From: Nocardioides flavus (ex Wang et al. 2016)
GTDB taxonomy: Bacteria > Actinomycetota > Actinomycetes > Propionibacteriales > Nocardioidaceae
Assembly: GCF_014653115.1 (NCBI RefSeq)
Contig: NZ_BNAD01000001.1
Coordinates: 434,001-498,000 of the forward strand
DNA length: 64,000 nucleotides
Direction: 5' to 3'
Part shown: piece after piece, positions 26,757-34,514 of the stretch
Layout of the letters: each line of letters starts with the position of its first letter
Numbering within the stretch: position 1 is the stretch's first letter
Notes under the pieces: model-generated
What the model was told of the DNA's origin: nothing
Seen by the model: the letters and a program-made list of their open reading frames with translations, nothing else
Databases searched by the model: none
Made by a program: the position numbers and the translations under genes

Positions 26757-27356
26757 GTGCCAGCTCAGGGAACAGCCGTCCGCGTAGGACGGATGGCGGA
26801 GATGCGTCCGGACCACTGGTTCACGTCGACGGAGGACTCCGCCGGACGCGACGAGGCCAGCGGCCTCGCCGTGACGGTCGACGTCACCGGATGGCCGGTC
26901 GACGTCACGGTCCCGCAGCCGGTGCCGCCACAGCTGCGCTCGCCCGACGGGTTGGTGTCCGCGCTCCGCACCGCGATCGCCTCCGCTGCGCTCGAGCACC
27001 GTGCCACGGTCGGGGCCCGCCGGGTGCTCACGCCCGAGCGCCGGGAGCTCGTCGAGGACCTGATGTCGGGGCGCCGGCAGGTCGAGCCGCACCGGATGCC
27101 TCCGCTGGTGCCGGTCACCGTCCCCGACCACCCCGTCGACGGTCGGGTCGCCGCGCAGGACCAGCGCGACCTTCGGACCTGGCGTGGCCGTTCCCGCGCC
27201 GGCGAGGTCGAGGTCGCGCTGTCGCTGCGCACCGGCCTCGACCGCCTCGAGGTCGACCCCGCCTTCCTCGCCTCCACCGACGCCGCGACCCTGCGCCACG
27301 CCCTGCGCGAGGCCTTCGCCGACGCCGACTCGACGTCCACCCAGGAGCTCTCATGA
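26757..27356 (+). CDS. YbaB/EbfC-like protein, first of an orphan type VII-like module
   Basis: 199 aa. Two half-domains, about residues 30-95 and 125-195 (the latter EVEVALSLRTGLDRLEVDPAFL...DAATLRHALREAFADA), have the beta-then-helix layout of YbaB/EbfC-type proteins, which often sit beside WXG100 genes in actinobacteria. GTG 26757 is chosen because AGGGGGA lies 6 nt upstream; an earlier GTG lacks this. Its stop overlaps the next gene (ATGA). Function inferred from fold and neighbours only. Confidence 0.62.
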   Translation: MPAQGTAVRVGRMAEMRPDHWFTSTEDSAGRDEASGLAVTVDVTGWPVDVTVPQPVPPQLRSPDGLVSALRTAIASAALEHRATVGARRVLTPERRELVEDLMSGRRQVEPHRMPPLVPVTVPDHPVDGRVAAQDQRDLRTWRGRSRAGEVEVALSLRTGLDRLEVDPAFLASTDAATLRHALREAFADADSTSTQELS

Positions 27357-27778
27357 CCCAGTCCGGCACCCACGGCCCGCTCTACGGTCCCTTCGCCCCG
27401 CCCCAGGACCCGGAGGTCGACGTCCCGGCGGGACACGGTGAGGAGCGCCCCCCGGCGGGGGGCTACAACGTCCAGGCCCAGGACCTCGTCGCGGCGTCGC
27501 ACGCCTGGGACGACCTGTCGACGGCGCTCGGCAGCGCCGTCCCCCTGGCGTCGGAGGGATGGGGCTACCCCGGGATCTTCGGCATGCACGACACCTTCTA
27601 CGTCTCGGGTCGCCTGCACCTCGACATCAACAAGGTCCTCGTCAACGCCTGCCTCGACGGCCGGGCGATCACCCGACTGCTCGCCGACGGCCTCGTCGAG
27701 ACGGCCAACGACTACTCCGGCACCGACTCTTCCCAGGGCGCCCCGTTCCAGCAGCTGACGGCACGGGCGGGTGAGTGA
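27353..27778 (+). CDS. WXG100/EspC-like small protein with YxxxD tail motif
   Basis: 141 aa. A 35-residue Pro-rich leader is followed by a helical part NVQAQDLVAASHAWDDLSTAL (39-59) and a second helix with ITRLLADGLVETANDYSGTD. Tyr121 and Asp125 match the YxxxD/E export motif used by type VII substrates. AGGAG precedes the ATG, which overlaps the previous stop. It is likely a helical-hairpin partner that is exported with the next protein. Family assignment is tentative. Confidence 0.6.
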   Translation: MTQSGTHGPLYGPFAPPQDPEVDVPAGHGEERPPAGGYNVQAQDLVAASHAWDDLSTALGSAVPLASEGWGYPGIFGMHDTFYVSGRLHLDINKVLVNACLDGRAITRLLADGLVETANDYSGTDSSQGAPFQQLTARAGE

Positions 27779-28661
27779 CGTGGAGGCGAGCAACGACCCC
27801 GAGGTCTTCCTGACCCAGGTCAACGACCAGATCGAGGAGATCCAGGCCAAGATCGACGAGTTCCTCGACGTCTCGGCGACGATCTTCAACGAGGCGATCC
27901 GTGCGATCACCGCAGGCATCCCGGGAGCGATCAAGGGGGCCTGGGACGGCTTCTGGCAGCACGGCCCGTTCGGCGCCGGGCCCGGCGCGGTGCAGGGCAT
28001 GATCGACGGGATGCTCGAGGAGTACCGCAACGGGTGCGAGCAGATCGATGTCAAGTGGCGCGAGACGCAGGAGGCCATCCGTACGACTGTCGGCAGCATC
28101 ACCGGTGACCCCCTGCAGATGGCCGCGATCGGCTCGGCCTACCGCCAGGCCGCCGAGATGCTGGGCAACCAGGGCAACGAGATCCGCTCCGCCAACGCGT
28201 TCGTCGCCGAGTCGTGGACCGGTCGGGCCCACACGGCGTACACCAACACCTCGACCTACCAGCTCGAGGCGCTGAGCGCCGTCATCCTCACCCTCAACGA
28301 GGCTGCCGCGCTGATGGACGACCACGAGGTCGCGATGCTGAAGTACTGGTCGCAGCAGCTGACGAACCTGGTGAGCCTGGTGACCGCGATCACGACCGAA
28401 ATCTCCGAGGTCAGCGACGCCGGCGAGTGGCTGACGGGCGGCGTGGGCGCGATCATCCGCGCGTTCTCCGCCACCATCGAGTCGTCCGCGACGATCGTGA
28501 ACACCTTCGTGCAGTACTGGACCGACCTCAACGTCGGCCTCGCCGGCGACTGGGACGGCCTGCAGTCGCTGATCCCCGAGAAGGGCCTCGAGAACAACCT
28601 GTGGCCCGACTTCACGTCGGTCGACAGGGGTCCGATCAACCAGCCGTGGGAGACGGCGTAG
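27771..28661 (+). CDS. WXG100-like effector or carrier protein
   Basis: 296 aa, mostly helical. Helices fill about residues 10-110; a WXG turn follows at Trp149-Thr-Gly151 (AESWTGRAHTAY) inside a WXG100-type helical pair at about 115-215. The C-terminal 60 residues end DFTSVDRGPINQPWETA and match no toxin domain that I know. It overlaps the previous gene by 8 bp. Secretion genes (EccB-E, MycP) are absent from the window. It converges on, and overlaps by 26 bp, the lipoprotein gene. Confidence 0.65.
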   Translation: MSDVEASNDPEVFLTQVNDQIEEIQAKIDEFLDVSATIFNEAIRAITAGIPGAIKGAWDGFWQHGPFGAGPGAVQGMIDGMLEEYRNGCEQIDVKWRETQEAIRTTVGSITGDPLQMAAIGSAYRQAAEMLGNQGNEIRSANAFVAESWTGRAHTAYTNTSTYQLEALSAVILTLNEAAALMDDHEVAMLKYWSQQLTNLVSLVTAITTEISEVSDAGEWLTGGVGAIIRAFSATIESSATIVNTFVQYWTDLNVGLAGDWDGLQSLIPEKGLENNLWPDFTSVDRGPINQPWETA

Positions 28662-29586
28662 CCCGCTCGGGCACCAGCACCCCGACGCCGGTGAGACGGT
28701 CGCCCCCGAGGGTGACCTCGAGGTCGAGCCTCGCCCGCGAAGGCTCGACGGCGGGGAAGACGTGCAGGCCGTTGAACCCGCCGTCGACCGCGCCCTGCTG
28801 CAGGGACGTCACGGCTGCGGTCCCGTCGAGGGTGACGGTGGCCGTGGCGCTCCCGCTGGCGCCGCGCGCCGAGCCCTCGGCCCGGACGACCGGCCAGAGG
28901 CGGCCCGCGGGGGCCCAGCCACCCTCGTCGGTCCACGGCAGCCAGGCCGCGTCGGCGCGGCAGATGGCTCGCAGGCGCGTCGGAGCGCAGTCGAGGGACG
29001 CGGTCGCCGCGGGCACGCCGTCGTAGAGCGGGGCCACCTGGTCGGGGACGTCACGCTCGTCGTCACCCGGCCCCACCGTCTGCGCCACGCCGTCGAACGT
29101 CACCTCCGCCGTCAGCTCGTCGGGGTCCGGGAGCGCGACCAGGCCCGACCCGGCGAGGGGGATGTCGTCCGTGGCGAGCGCGACCGTCGCCTCACCGCTG
29201 CTCAGCACCACCTCGATGTCGGCATCCGTGCCGAGGGCGGCGAGGGCGGAGACGCCGGGGCTGTCGACGGCGGTCACGTCGAGCTCCCAGGCCACGACGA
29301 CGAGCTGCGTCCCGTCGGGGGCGTCGAGGTCCCCGGCCTGCTGGCGCGCGCCCTCGACCTCGTCGGCCGCGCGCCACGCGATGCGTACGACGCCGGACGG
29401 CACCTGCGCGGTCAGCGCCGGTTCCGGGTCGAGGTCGTCGACCTGCACGGGGCGGTCGAGCCCGACGACCTCGCCCGGGTCGACGGACGTCCCGCCTGCG
29501 GGTTCCTCGGGGTCCGAGCACGCTCCCACCGCCAGCACCAACGCGACCGCAGCCGCGATCGATCCACCCCGCACCCCCGAGCTCAT
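28636..29586 (-). CDS. Lipoprotein of unknown function
   Basis: 316 aa. The signal peptide ends with a lipobox LAVGAC, so the protein should be anchored outside the membrane. The mature part is acidic and beta-rich with no recognised domain; one conserved-looking segment is RTVDPGEVVGLDRPVQVDDL-like (VDPGEVVGLDRPVQVDDLD). GACCAT ends 6 nt before ATG 29586, which is preferred over an upstream ATG. It overlaps the WXG100-like gene tail-to-tail. Confidence 0.75.
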   Translation of the reverse strand: MSSGVRGGSIAAAVALVLAVGACSDPEEPAGGTSVDPGEVVGLDRPVQVDDLDPEPALTAQVPSGVVRIAWRAADEVEGARQQAGDLDAPDGTQLVVVAWELDVTAVDSPGVSALAALGTDADIEVVLSSGEATVALATDDIPLAGSGLVALPDPDELTAEVTFDGVAQTVGPGDDERDVPDQVAPLYDGVPAATASLDCAPTRLRAICRADAAWLPWTDEGGWAPAGRLWPVVRAEGSARGASGSATATVTLDGTAAVTSLQQGAVDGGFNGLHVFPAVEPSRARLDLEVTLGGDRLTGVGVLVPERATPSPTAG

Positions 29587-29649
29587 GCCGCGATGGTCCC
29601 ACACCGGTCGGCAGCGGCACCGTCACGCGGTTGCGACCACAATGGGCGC

Positions 29650-30333
29650 ATGACCGCCGACGTCCGCGCCTCCGCGACCCGCGCCACGTCGACCGACGAA
29701 GGCCGGGTCACCCTGCACTCGTTCTCGTTCGGGCCGCACTACGACCCCGGCAACCTCGGCTTCGGGCCCCTGGTCTGCCACAACGACGACCTCGTGGACG
29801 CCGGCGCCGGCTATGCCGAGCACCCCCACACCGGGCTCGAGATCGTCACCTGGGTGCTCGAGGGGGCGTTGCTGCACCACGACTCGACCGGCTCGAGCCA
29901 CGTCGTCGAGGCGGGTCGCGCGCAGGTGCTCTCGGCCGGCTCGGGCATCCGGCACAGCGAGGTCGCGGACCCGGCGTCGGGGCGGTGCCGGTTCGTCCAG
30001 GCGTGGCTGGCGCCCACCACGCCGGGCGGCCCCCCGACGTACACCAGGGGCGAGGCACCCCCGGTCGGCTCCGGGCTGGTCGAGGTGGCCGGTGGCGACG
30101 GCCTGCCGATCGGCACCGCCGGAGCGCGACTGCTCCTCGCCCGGCTCGGCCCCGGCGACGCGGTGACGCTGCCGGACGATGCGGCCCAGCACGTCTTCGC
30201 CGCCTCCGGCGCCGTCAGCCTCGGCGACCTCGACCTGCACGCCGGCGACGCCGTACGCCTCACCGACGAGCCCGGCCACGTCGTCACCGCCACCCGGGAC
30301 ACCGAGCTGCTGGTCTGGTCGTTCGCCGGCTGA
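29650..30333 (+). CDS. Pirin-family bicupin protein
   Basis: 227 aa. The N-terminal cupin has the metal motif: EHPHTGLEIVTWVLEGALLHHDS, with His-x-His, a later His, and Glu further on (GSGIRHSE), as in pirins that show quercetinase activity or act as regulators. FGPHYDPGNLGFGPL opens the fold. CACAAT ends 6 nt before the ATG, and no ribosome binding site is seen. It is followed by the long hairpin at 30351. Substrate unknown. Confidence 0.88.
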   Translation: MTADVRASATRATSTDEGRVTLHSFSFGPHYDPGNLGFGPLVCHNDDLVDAGAGYAEHPHTGLEIVTWVLEGALLHHDSTGSSHVVEAGRAQVLSAGSGIRHSEVADPASGRCRFVQAWLAPTTPGGPPTYTRGEAPPVGSGLVEVAGGDGLPIGTAGARLLLARLGPGDAVTLPDDAAQHVFAASGAVSLGDLDLHAGDAVRLTDEPGHVVTATRDTELLVWSFAG

Positions 30334-30350
30334 CCCTTCCAGCCGCACAC

Positions 30351-30420
30351 CTCGGTAGTCAGGGACGTTGTGGTATGCCGATCGGCCGGTTTGCCTACCA
30401 GAACGTCCCTGACTACCGAG
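30351..30420. repeat. Long hairpin with 19-bp perfect arms (family R2)
   Basis: CTCGGTAGTCAGGGACGTT (30351-30369) pairs perfectly with its complement at 30402-30420 around a 32-nt centre, which itself contains a weaker GGTA/TACC pairing. It lies between the converging pirin and AGPS-like genes and looks like a bidirectional terminator. Confidence 0.85.
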
Positions 30421-30437
30421 CTCGCGGACGCCCGACC

Positions 30438-32021
30438 TCAGGGGATGAGCACGCCCGGGTTGAGGATCCCCGCCGGGTCGAGCTCGGCCTTGACCGCCCG
30501 CAGCACCCGTACGCCGACCTCGCCGACCTCCTCGGCGAACCACGGCACGTGGTCGGTGCCGACGGCGTGGTGGTGGGTGATGGTCGCGCCGGCAGCGATG
30601 ATCGCGTCGCTGGCAGCGGCCTTGGCGGCCTGCCACTGTGCGAGCGGGTCGTCGTCCTGGCGGACCGCGACCGTGAAGTAGAGCGAGCAGCCGGTCTCGT
30701 AGACGTGCGAGACGTGGCACAGCACGAGCGCGCCCTCGCCGAGCACGCCGGTGAGCGCCGCGCGCACCTCGGCGTACAGCCGCTCGCGGTGGGACCAGAA
30801 GGTCGCCGTCTCGAGGGTCTCGACGAGCACGCCGTGGTCAAGGAGCGCGTCGCGCAGGTAGGGCGCGTGGAACCGTCCCTCGGCCCACCGCTCCCCCGGC
30901 CCGGCGCCGAGCGGTACGCCCCCGAGGTCGGTCAGCAGCGCGGTGACGGCGTCGCGCCGCGCGGCGACCTGGGCAGACGTGCCCTCGTGGCCGGTGACCA
31001 TCAGGCAGCCGGGGTCGTCGGCACCGCCGATCGAGGAGGGGTCGGCGAGGTTGATCGCCGTCTCCGACTCGTCGGACAGGCGCAGCACCGTCGGCAGCAG
31101 CCCCGACTGGGCAAGGGCGCGCATCGCCTCGGACCCGGCGTCGAACGACGGCCAGCGCCAGCCCTCGTACGCCGTGACCGCCGGCGCCGGGCGCACCCGG
31201 ACCGTCACCGACGTGATCACGCCGAAGACCCCCTCCGACCCGAGCAGCAGCTGGCGCAGGTCGGGACCGGCGGCGCTCGCGGGCGCGGACCCGAGGTCGA
31301 GCGTCCCGGTCGGGGTCGCCGCGGTGAGGCCGACGACCATCGCGTCGAAGCGCCCGTAGCCGGCGCTGGACTGGCCGCTGGACCGCGTCGCGGCGAACCC
31401 GCCGATGGAGGCGTGCTCCCAGGACTGCGGGTAGTGGCCGAGCGTGAGGCCGTGGGCGGCGAGCGCGGCCTCGGCCTCCGGTCCGCGCAACCCCGGCTGG
31501 AGGGTCGCGGTCATCGAGACGGTGTCGACGGCGAGCAGCCGCTTCATCCGGACGAGGTCGAGGCTCACCAGCCCGGCGAACCCGTCGCGACGCGCGGCCA
31601 GGCCGCCGGTGACGCAGGTGCCGCCACCGAACGGCACCACCGCGACCCGGTGATTGCCGGCCCAGGCCAGGACGGCCTCGACCTCCGCGTGCCCGTCGGG
31701 CCGCACCACCGCGTCGGGGGCGTCGGACAGGTCCCCGGCCCGCGCGCGGAGGAGGTCGGGGGTGGACTTGCCGCGCGTGCGCAGGGTGCGGGTGGCGTCG
31801 TCGACCAGCACGTGCTCCGTGCCCACGAGCGCCCGCAGCTCCTGTAGCAGGGCCTCGTCGAGGTGGCTCGGGGGCGGCGTCGCACCGGCGACCGGGGGCC
31901 GGTCGCGCAGGCCGAAGGCGAGGTCGACCAGGCCCAGCGCGGACTCCGGCAGCTCGACGGCCGACGCGTGGTCGCCCCAGCGCTGCGGGTGCATCTCGGC
32001 GGTGGGCGTGTCAGGACTCAT
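30438..32021 (-). CDS. FAD-binding oxidase, alkyldihydroxyacetonephosphate synthase-like
   Basis: 527 aa. The PP-binding FAD motif reads VVPFGGGTCVTGGL (about residue 128-141); LGHYPQSWEHASIGGFAATRSSGQSSAGYG is the FAD/substrate region (given in part), and the His cluster ITHHHAVGTDHVPW lies near the end. These match the AGPS family, which replaces the acyl chain of acyl-DHAP with an alcohol to make an ether bond. Bacterial members often lack a proven substrate. Only 17 bp separate it from the divergent TetR gene. Confidence 0.83.
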   Translation of the reverse strand: MSPDTPTAEMHPQRWGDHASAVELPESALGLVDLAFGLRDRPPVAGATPPPSHLDEALLQELRALVGTEHVLVDDATRTLRTRGKSTPDLLRARAGDLSDAPDAVVRPDGHAEVEAVLAWAGNHRVAVVPFGGGTCVTGGLAARRDGFAGLVSLDLVRMKRLLAVDTVSMTATLQPGLRGPEAEAALAAHGLTLGHYPQSWEHASIGGFAATRSSGQSSAGYGRFDAMVVGLTAATPTGTLDLGSAPASAAGPDLRQLLLGSEGVFGVITSVTVRVRPAPAVTAYEGWRWPSFDAGSEAMRALAQSGLLPTVLRLSDESETAINLADPSSIGGADDPGCLMVTGHEGTSAQVAARRDAVTALLTDLGGVPLGAGPGERWAEGRFHAPYLRDALLDHGVLVETLETATFWSHRERLYAEVRAALTGVLGEGALVLCHVSHVYETGCSLYFTVAVRQDDDPLAQWQAAKAAASDAIIAAGATITHHHAVGTDHVPWFAEEVGEVGVRVLRAVKAELDPAGILNPGVLIP

Positions 32022-32038
32022 GCGTTACAGTGTGACAC
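32022..32038. promoter_or_regulatory. Divergent promoter and candidate TetR operator
   Basis: The near-palindrome GTTACAGTGTGAC (32024-32036, 10 of 13 symmetric) fills the 17-bp gap. TACAGT ends 7 nt before the TetR ATG, and CACACT ends 7 nt before the AGPS-like ATG on the other strand. One bound repressor would block both genes. Confidence 0.5.
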
Positions 32039-32662
32039 ATGTCGTCACTTCGTCACATCGGCCAGGACCGGCCGGACCCGCCGGACCGGCTCGACACCTA
32101 TCTCGACGCGGCCCGCGCCTGCATCCTCGACGTCGGGTGGCGGCGTACGACGCTCACCGAGGTCGCCCGGCGGGCCGGGGTCTCGCGGATGACGATCTAC
32201 CGCGCCTGGCCCGACATGGGCTCCCTGCTCGGCGACCTGATGACGCGCGAGTGGGTGGGCATCGCGGCCGCGACCCAGGGAGCGGCCGCCGCGTCGAGCA
32301 CGGGCACGACCACACCCGACGGCATCGCCACTGCGGCCCTGTCGACGGTGCGCGCGCTGCGCGACAACGAGCTGTTCGTCCGGATCGTCGAGCTCGACCC
32401 GGACCTGATGCTGCCCTACCTCCTGCACCGGCGCGGTCGCTCGCAGCAGGCCCTCATCGAGATCCTCGCGGCCGGGATCGCCGCCGGCCAGGAGCGCGGC
32501 GCGATCCGGGACGGCGACCCCGTGCTCATGGCCCGGTCCCTGACCCTGGCCGGGCACGGGTTCGTCTTCTCCGCCCTGACGATGACCGACGAGCGCATCG
32601 GCCTCGACGAGCTCGACGACGAGTACGCCCGGCTGATCAGGCGGACGCTGGAGCCCCGGTGA
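32039..32662 (+). CDS. TetR-family transcriptional regulator
   Basis: 207 aa. The N-terminal helix-turn-helix is DVGWRRTTLTEVARRAGVSRMTIYRAWPD (about residues 32-60), canonical for TetR. The C-terminal ligand domain is not assignable. It overlaps glpD by 4 bp (GTGA) and is divergent from the AGPS-like gene, so it probably controls both flanks in response to a lipid or glycerol-phosphate-related ligand. Confidence 0.88.
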   Translation: MSSLRHIGQDRPDPPDRLDTYLDAARACILDVGWRRTTLTEVARRAGVSRMTIYRAWPDMGSLLGDLMTREWVGIAAATQGAAAASSTGTTTPDGIATAALSTVRALRDNELFVRIVELDPDLMLPYLLHRRGRSQQALIEILAAGIAAGQERGAIRDGDPVLMARSLTLAGHGFVFSALTMTDERIGLDELDDEYARLIRRTLEPR

Positions 32663-34227
32663 CCGTCCCGACGACCGCCGAGCAGCGCCGCATCACCCCT
32701 GGCCTGGCCGGGGTGCCCGACGAGGTCGACGTGCTGGTGGTCGGCCTCGGCATCACCGGTGCCGGCGTCGCGCTCGACGCCGTGACCCGCGGTCTCTCGG
32801 TGCTCGCGGTCGACGCGCACGACCTCGCCTTCGGCACCTCGCGCTGGTCGTCCAAGCTGGTGCACGGCGGGCTGCGCTACCTCGCGCAGGGCCGGCTCGC
32901 GATCGCCCACGAGAGCGCGGTCGAGCGCGGCATCCTGATGGACGTCACCGCCCCGCACCTCGTCCACCCGCTGCCGATGCTCACCCCCGTCAACGACGCG
33001 ATGTCCCGCGCCCGCACCGCCCTCACGTGGGGCGGGCTCCACGCCGGCGACGCGCTGCGCCGCACCGCCCGCACCACCGCGCGTACGCTCCCGCGCCCCC
33101 GGCGGCTCAACGCCACCGAGGCCCTCGGCCTCGCCCCCGCCCTGCGCCCCGACACGCTGCGCGGCGGGCTGCTCGCCTGGGACGGCCAGCTCGAGGACGA
33201 CGCGCGGCTCGTCGTCACCGTCGCCCGCACCGCCGCCTCCCACGGCGCCCACGTGCGCACCCGCGCGCGCGTCGTCGCCGCGACCGGCACCACCGCACAG
33301 GTGCGCGACGAGCTCACCGGAGCGACGCGTACGGTCCGCGCCCACGCCGTCGTCAACGCGACCGGGGTCTGGGCGGGGGACCTCGACGAGCAGGTACGGC
33401 TGCGCCCGAGCCGCGGGACCCACCTGGTGCTGCGCGGGTCGGTGCTGCCGCACACCCGGGTCGCGGTGATGGTGCCGATCCCGGGATCGGGCGCACGGTT
33501 CGCGATGGTGCTGCCGCAGCCCGACGGCACGATCTACGTCGGCCTCACCGACGAGCCCGTCACCGGCCCCGTGCCGGACGTGCCGGTGCCGAGCGAGTCC
33601 GAGGTCGACTTCCTGCTCGGCGTGGTGTCGTCCGCGTTCGCGACACCGCCGGTGCGCGCGGACGTCGTCGGGGTGTACGCCGGGCTGCGACCGCTGCTGG
33701 AGGTGGCCGGCGCCGGGGACACGACCGCCGACCTCTCGCGCCGCCACGCGATCCTCACCTCGCGCACCGGCGTCACCACCGTGGTCGGCGGCAAGCTGAC
33801 GACCTACCGCCGGATGGCGCAGGACACCCTCGACTCCCTCGTCGCGGAGGGACGGCTCGAGGCCGGGCCCTGCCTGACCGCGACCCTCCCGCTGCTCGGC
33901 GCGGCGTCGCCCGAGGCGCTGCGGCGGGTCGGGGCCCCGGGTCGCCTCGTGCGGCGCTTCGGCACCGACGCTCCCCTGGTGCTCGCCACCGCCCGCGAGG
34001 TGACGGGCCTGCCCGACGAGGAGCTGCTCGCACCGGCCTCCGCGGAGGTCCCGGTCACGCTCGCCGAGCTGGTCTTCGCCGTCACCCACGAGGGCGCGCA
34101 CGACGTCGACGACCTGCTCGACCGGCGTACGCGGGTGGGGCTGGTGGCGGCCGACCGGGACCTCGTCGGGCCGCTCGCACGGCGCGCGCTGGACCTCGTG
34201 TCGGCCTCCCGCAGCGCCCGCACGTAG
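32659..34227 (+). CDS. glpD: Glycerol-3-phosphate dehydrogenase (FAD-dependent)
   Basis: 522 aa. The FAD motif VVGLGITGAGVALDAVTRGL is at the N-terminus, then FGTSRWSSKLVHGGLRYL, a GlpD hallmark, and VVGGKLTTYRRMAQDT near the end of the catalytic domain. It oxidises glycerol 3-phosphate to DHAP and feeds electrons to the membrane quinone pool. Coupling to TetR and divergence from an AGPS-like enzyme, which uses a DHAP ester, suggests a lipid-linked role rather than glycerol catabolism alone (inference). Confidence 0.9.
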   Translation: MTVPTTAEQRRITPGLAGVPDEVDVLVVGLGITGAGVALDAVTRGLSVLAVDAHDLAFGTSRWSSKLVHGGLRYLAQGRLAIAHESAVERGILMDVTAPHLVHPLPMLTPVNDAMSRARTALTWGGLHAGDALRRTARTTARTLPRPRRLNATEALGLAPALRPDTLRGGLLAWDGQLEDDARLVVTVARTAASHGAHVRTRARVVAATGTTAQVRDELTGATRTVRAHAVVNATGVWAGDLDEQVRLRPSRGTHLVLRGSVLPHTRVAVMVPIPGSGARFAMVLPQPDGTIYVGLTDEPVTGPVPDVPVPSESEVDFLLGVVSSAFATPPVRADVVGVYAGLRPLLEVAGAGDTTADLSRRHAILTSRTGVTTVVGGKLTTYRRMAQDTLDSLVAEGRLEAGPCLTATLPLLGAASPEALRRVGAPGRLVRRFGTDAPLVLATAREVTGLPDEELLAPASAEVPVTLAELVFAVTHEGAHDVDDLLDRRTRVGLVAADRDLVGPLARRALDLVSASRSART

Positions 34228-34328
34228 GGGGGTCCGGGACACGCGTGGTCCACCCCACAGCAAAATCCGGCGGCAGTTCCGGTGATCCCCGGACAGGACG
34301 CGGGACTGGTGGGAAGGTTCTGCTCGGC

Positions 34329-34362
34329 GCGCCCCTTGCCGACCCCATGCGGCAAGGGGCGC
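34329..34362. terminator. Perfect 13-bp hairpin downstream of glpD
   Basis: GCGCCCCTTGCCG (34329-34341) and CGGCAAGGGGCGC (34350-34362) with an 8-nt loop. Serves the converging glpD and glmS. The 287-bp gap holds no gene besides this hairpin and the R1 repeat. Confidence 0.75.
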
Positions 34363-34401
34363 CCAGTCCATTTCCCCGGATGCCGCCCTCTCATTCGCCG
34401 C

Positions 34402-34495
34402 GTAGTCCAGTGGCGAGATGTCGTGAGGGAAGCTCCCGTACGACCGTTCCCCACTGGACTACCGCCTCCCGACGACAGGTCGTCACTGGACTACC
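34402..34495. repeat. GTAGTCCAGTGGC repeat cluster, second location (family R1)
   Basis: A forward copy starts at 34402; inverted copies of CACTGGACTACC end at 34463 and 34495. Same family as 19129-19223 and likewise between converging genes. Confidence 0.85.
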
Positions 34496-34514
34496 GGGTG
34501 CGCGGGCTGCCGAC

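Noticed and set aside
27771..28661. Polymorphic toxin with immunity gene
   Set aside because: No toxin domain at the C-terminus and the next gene is a convergent lipoprotein, not an immunity partner.
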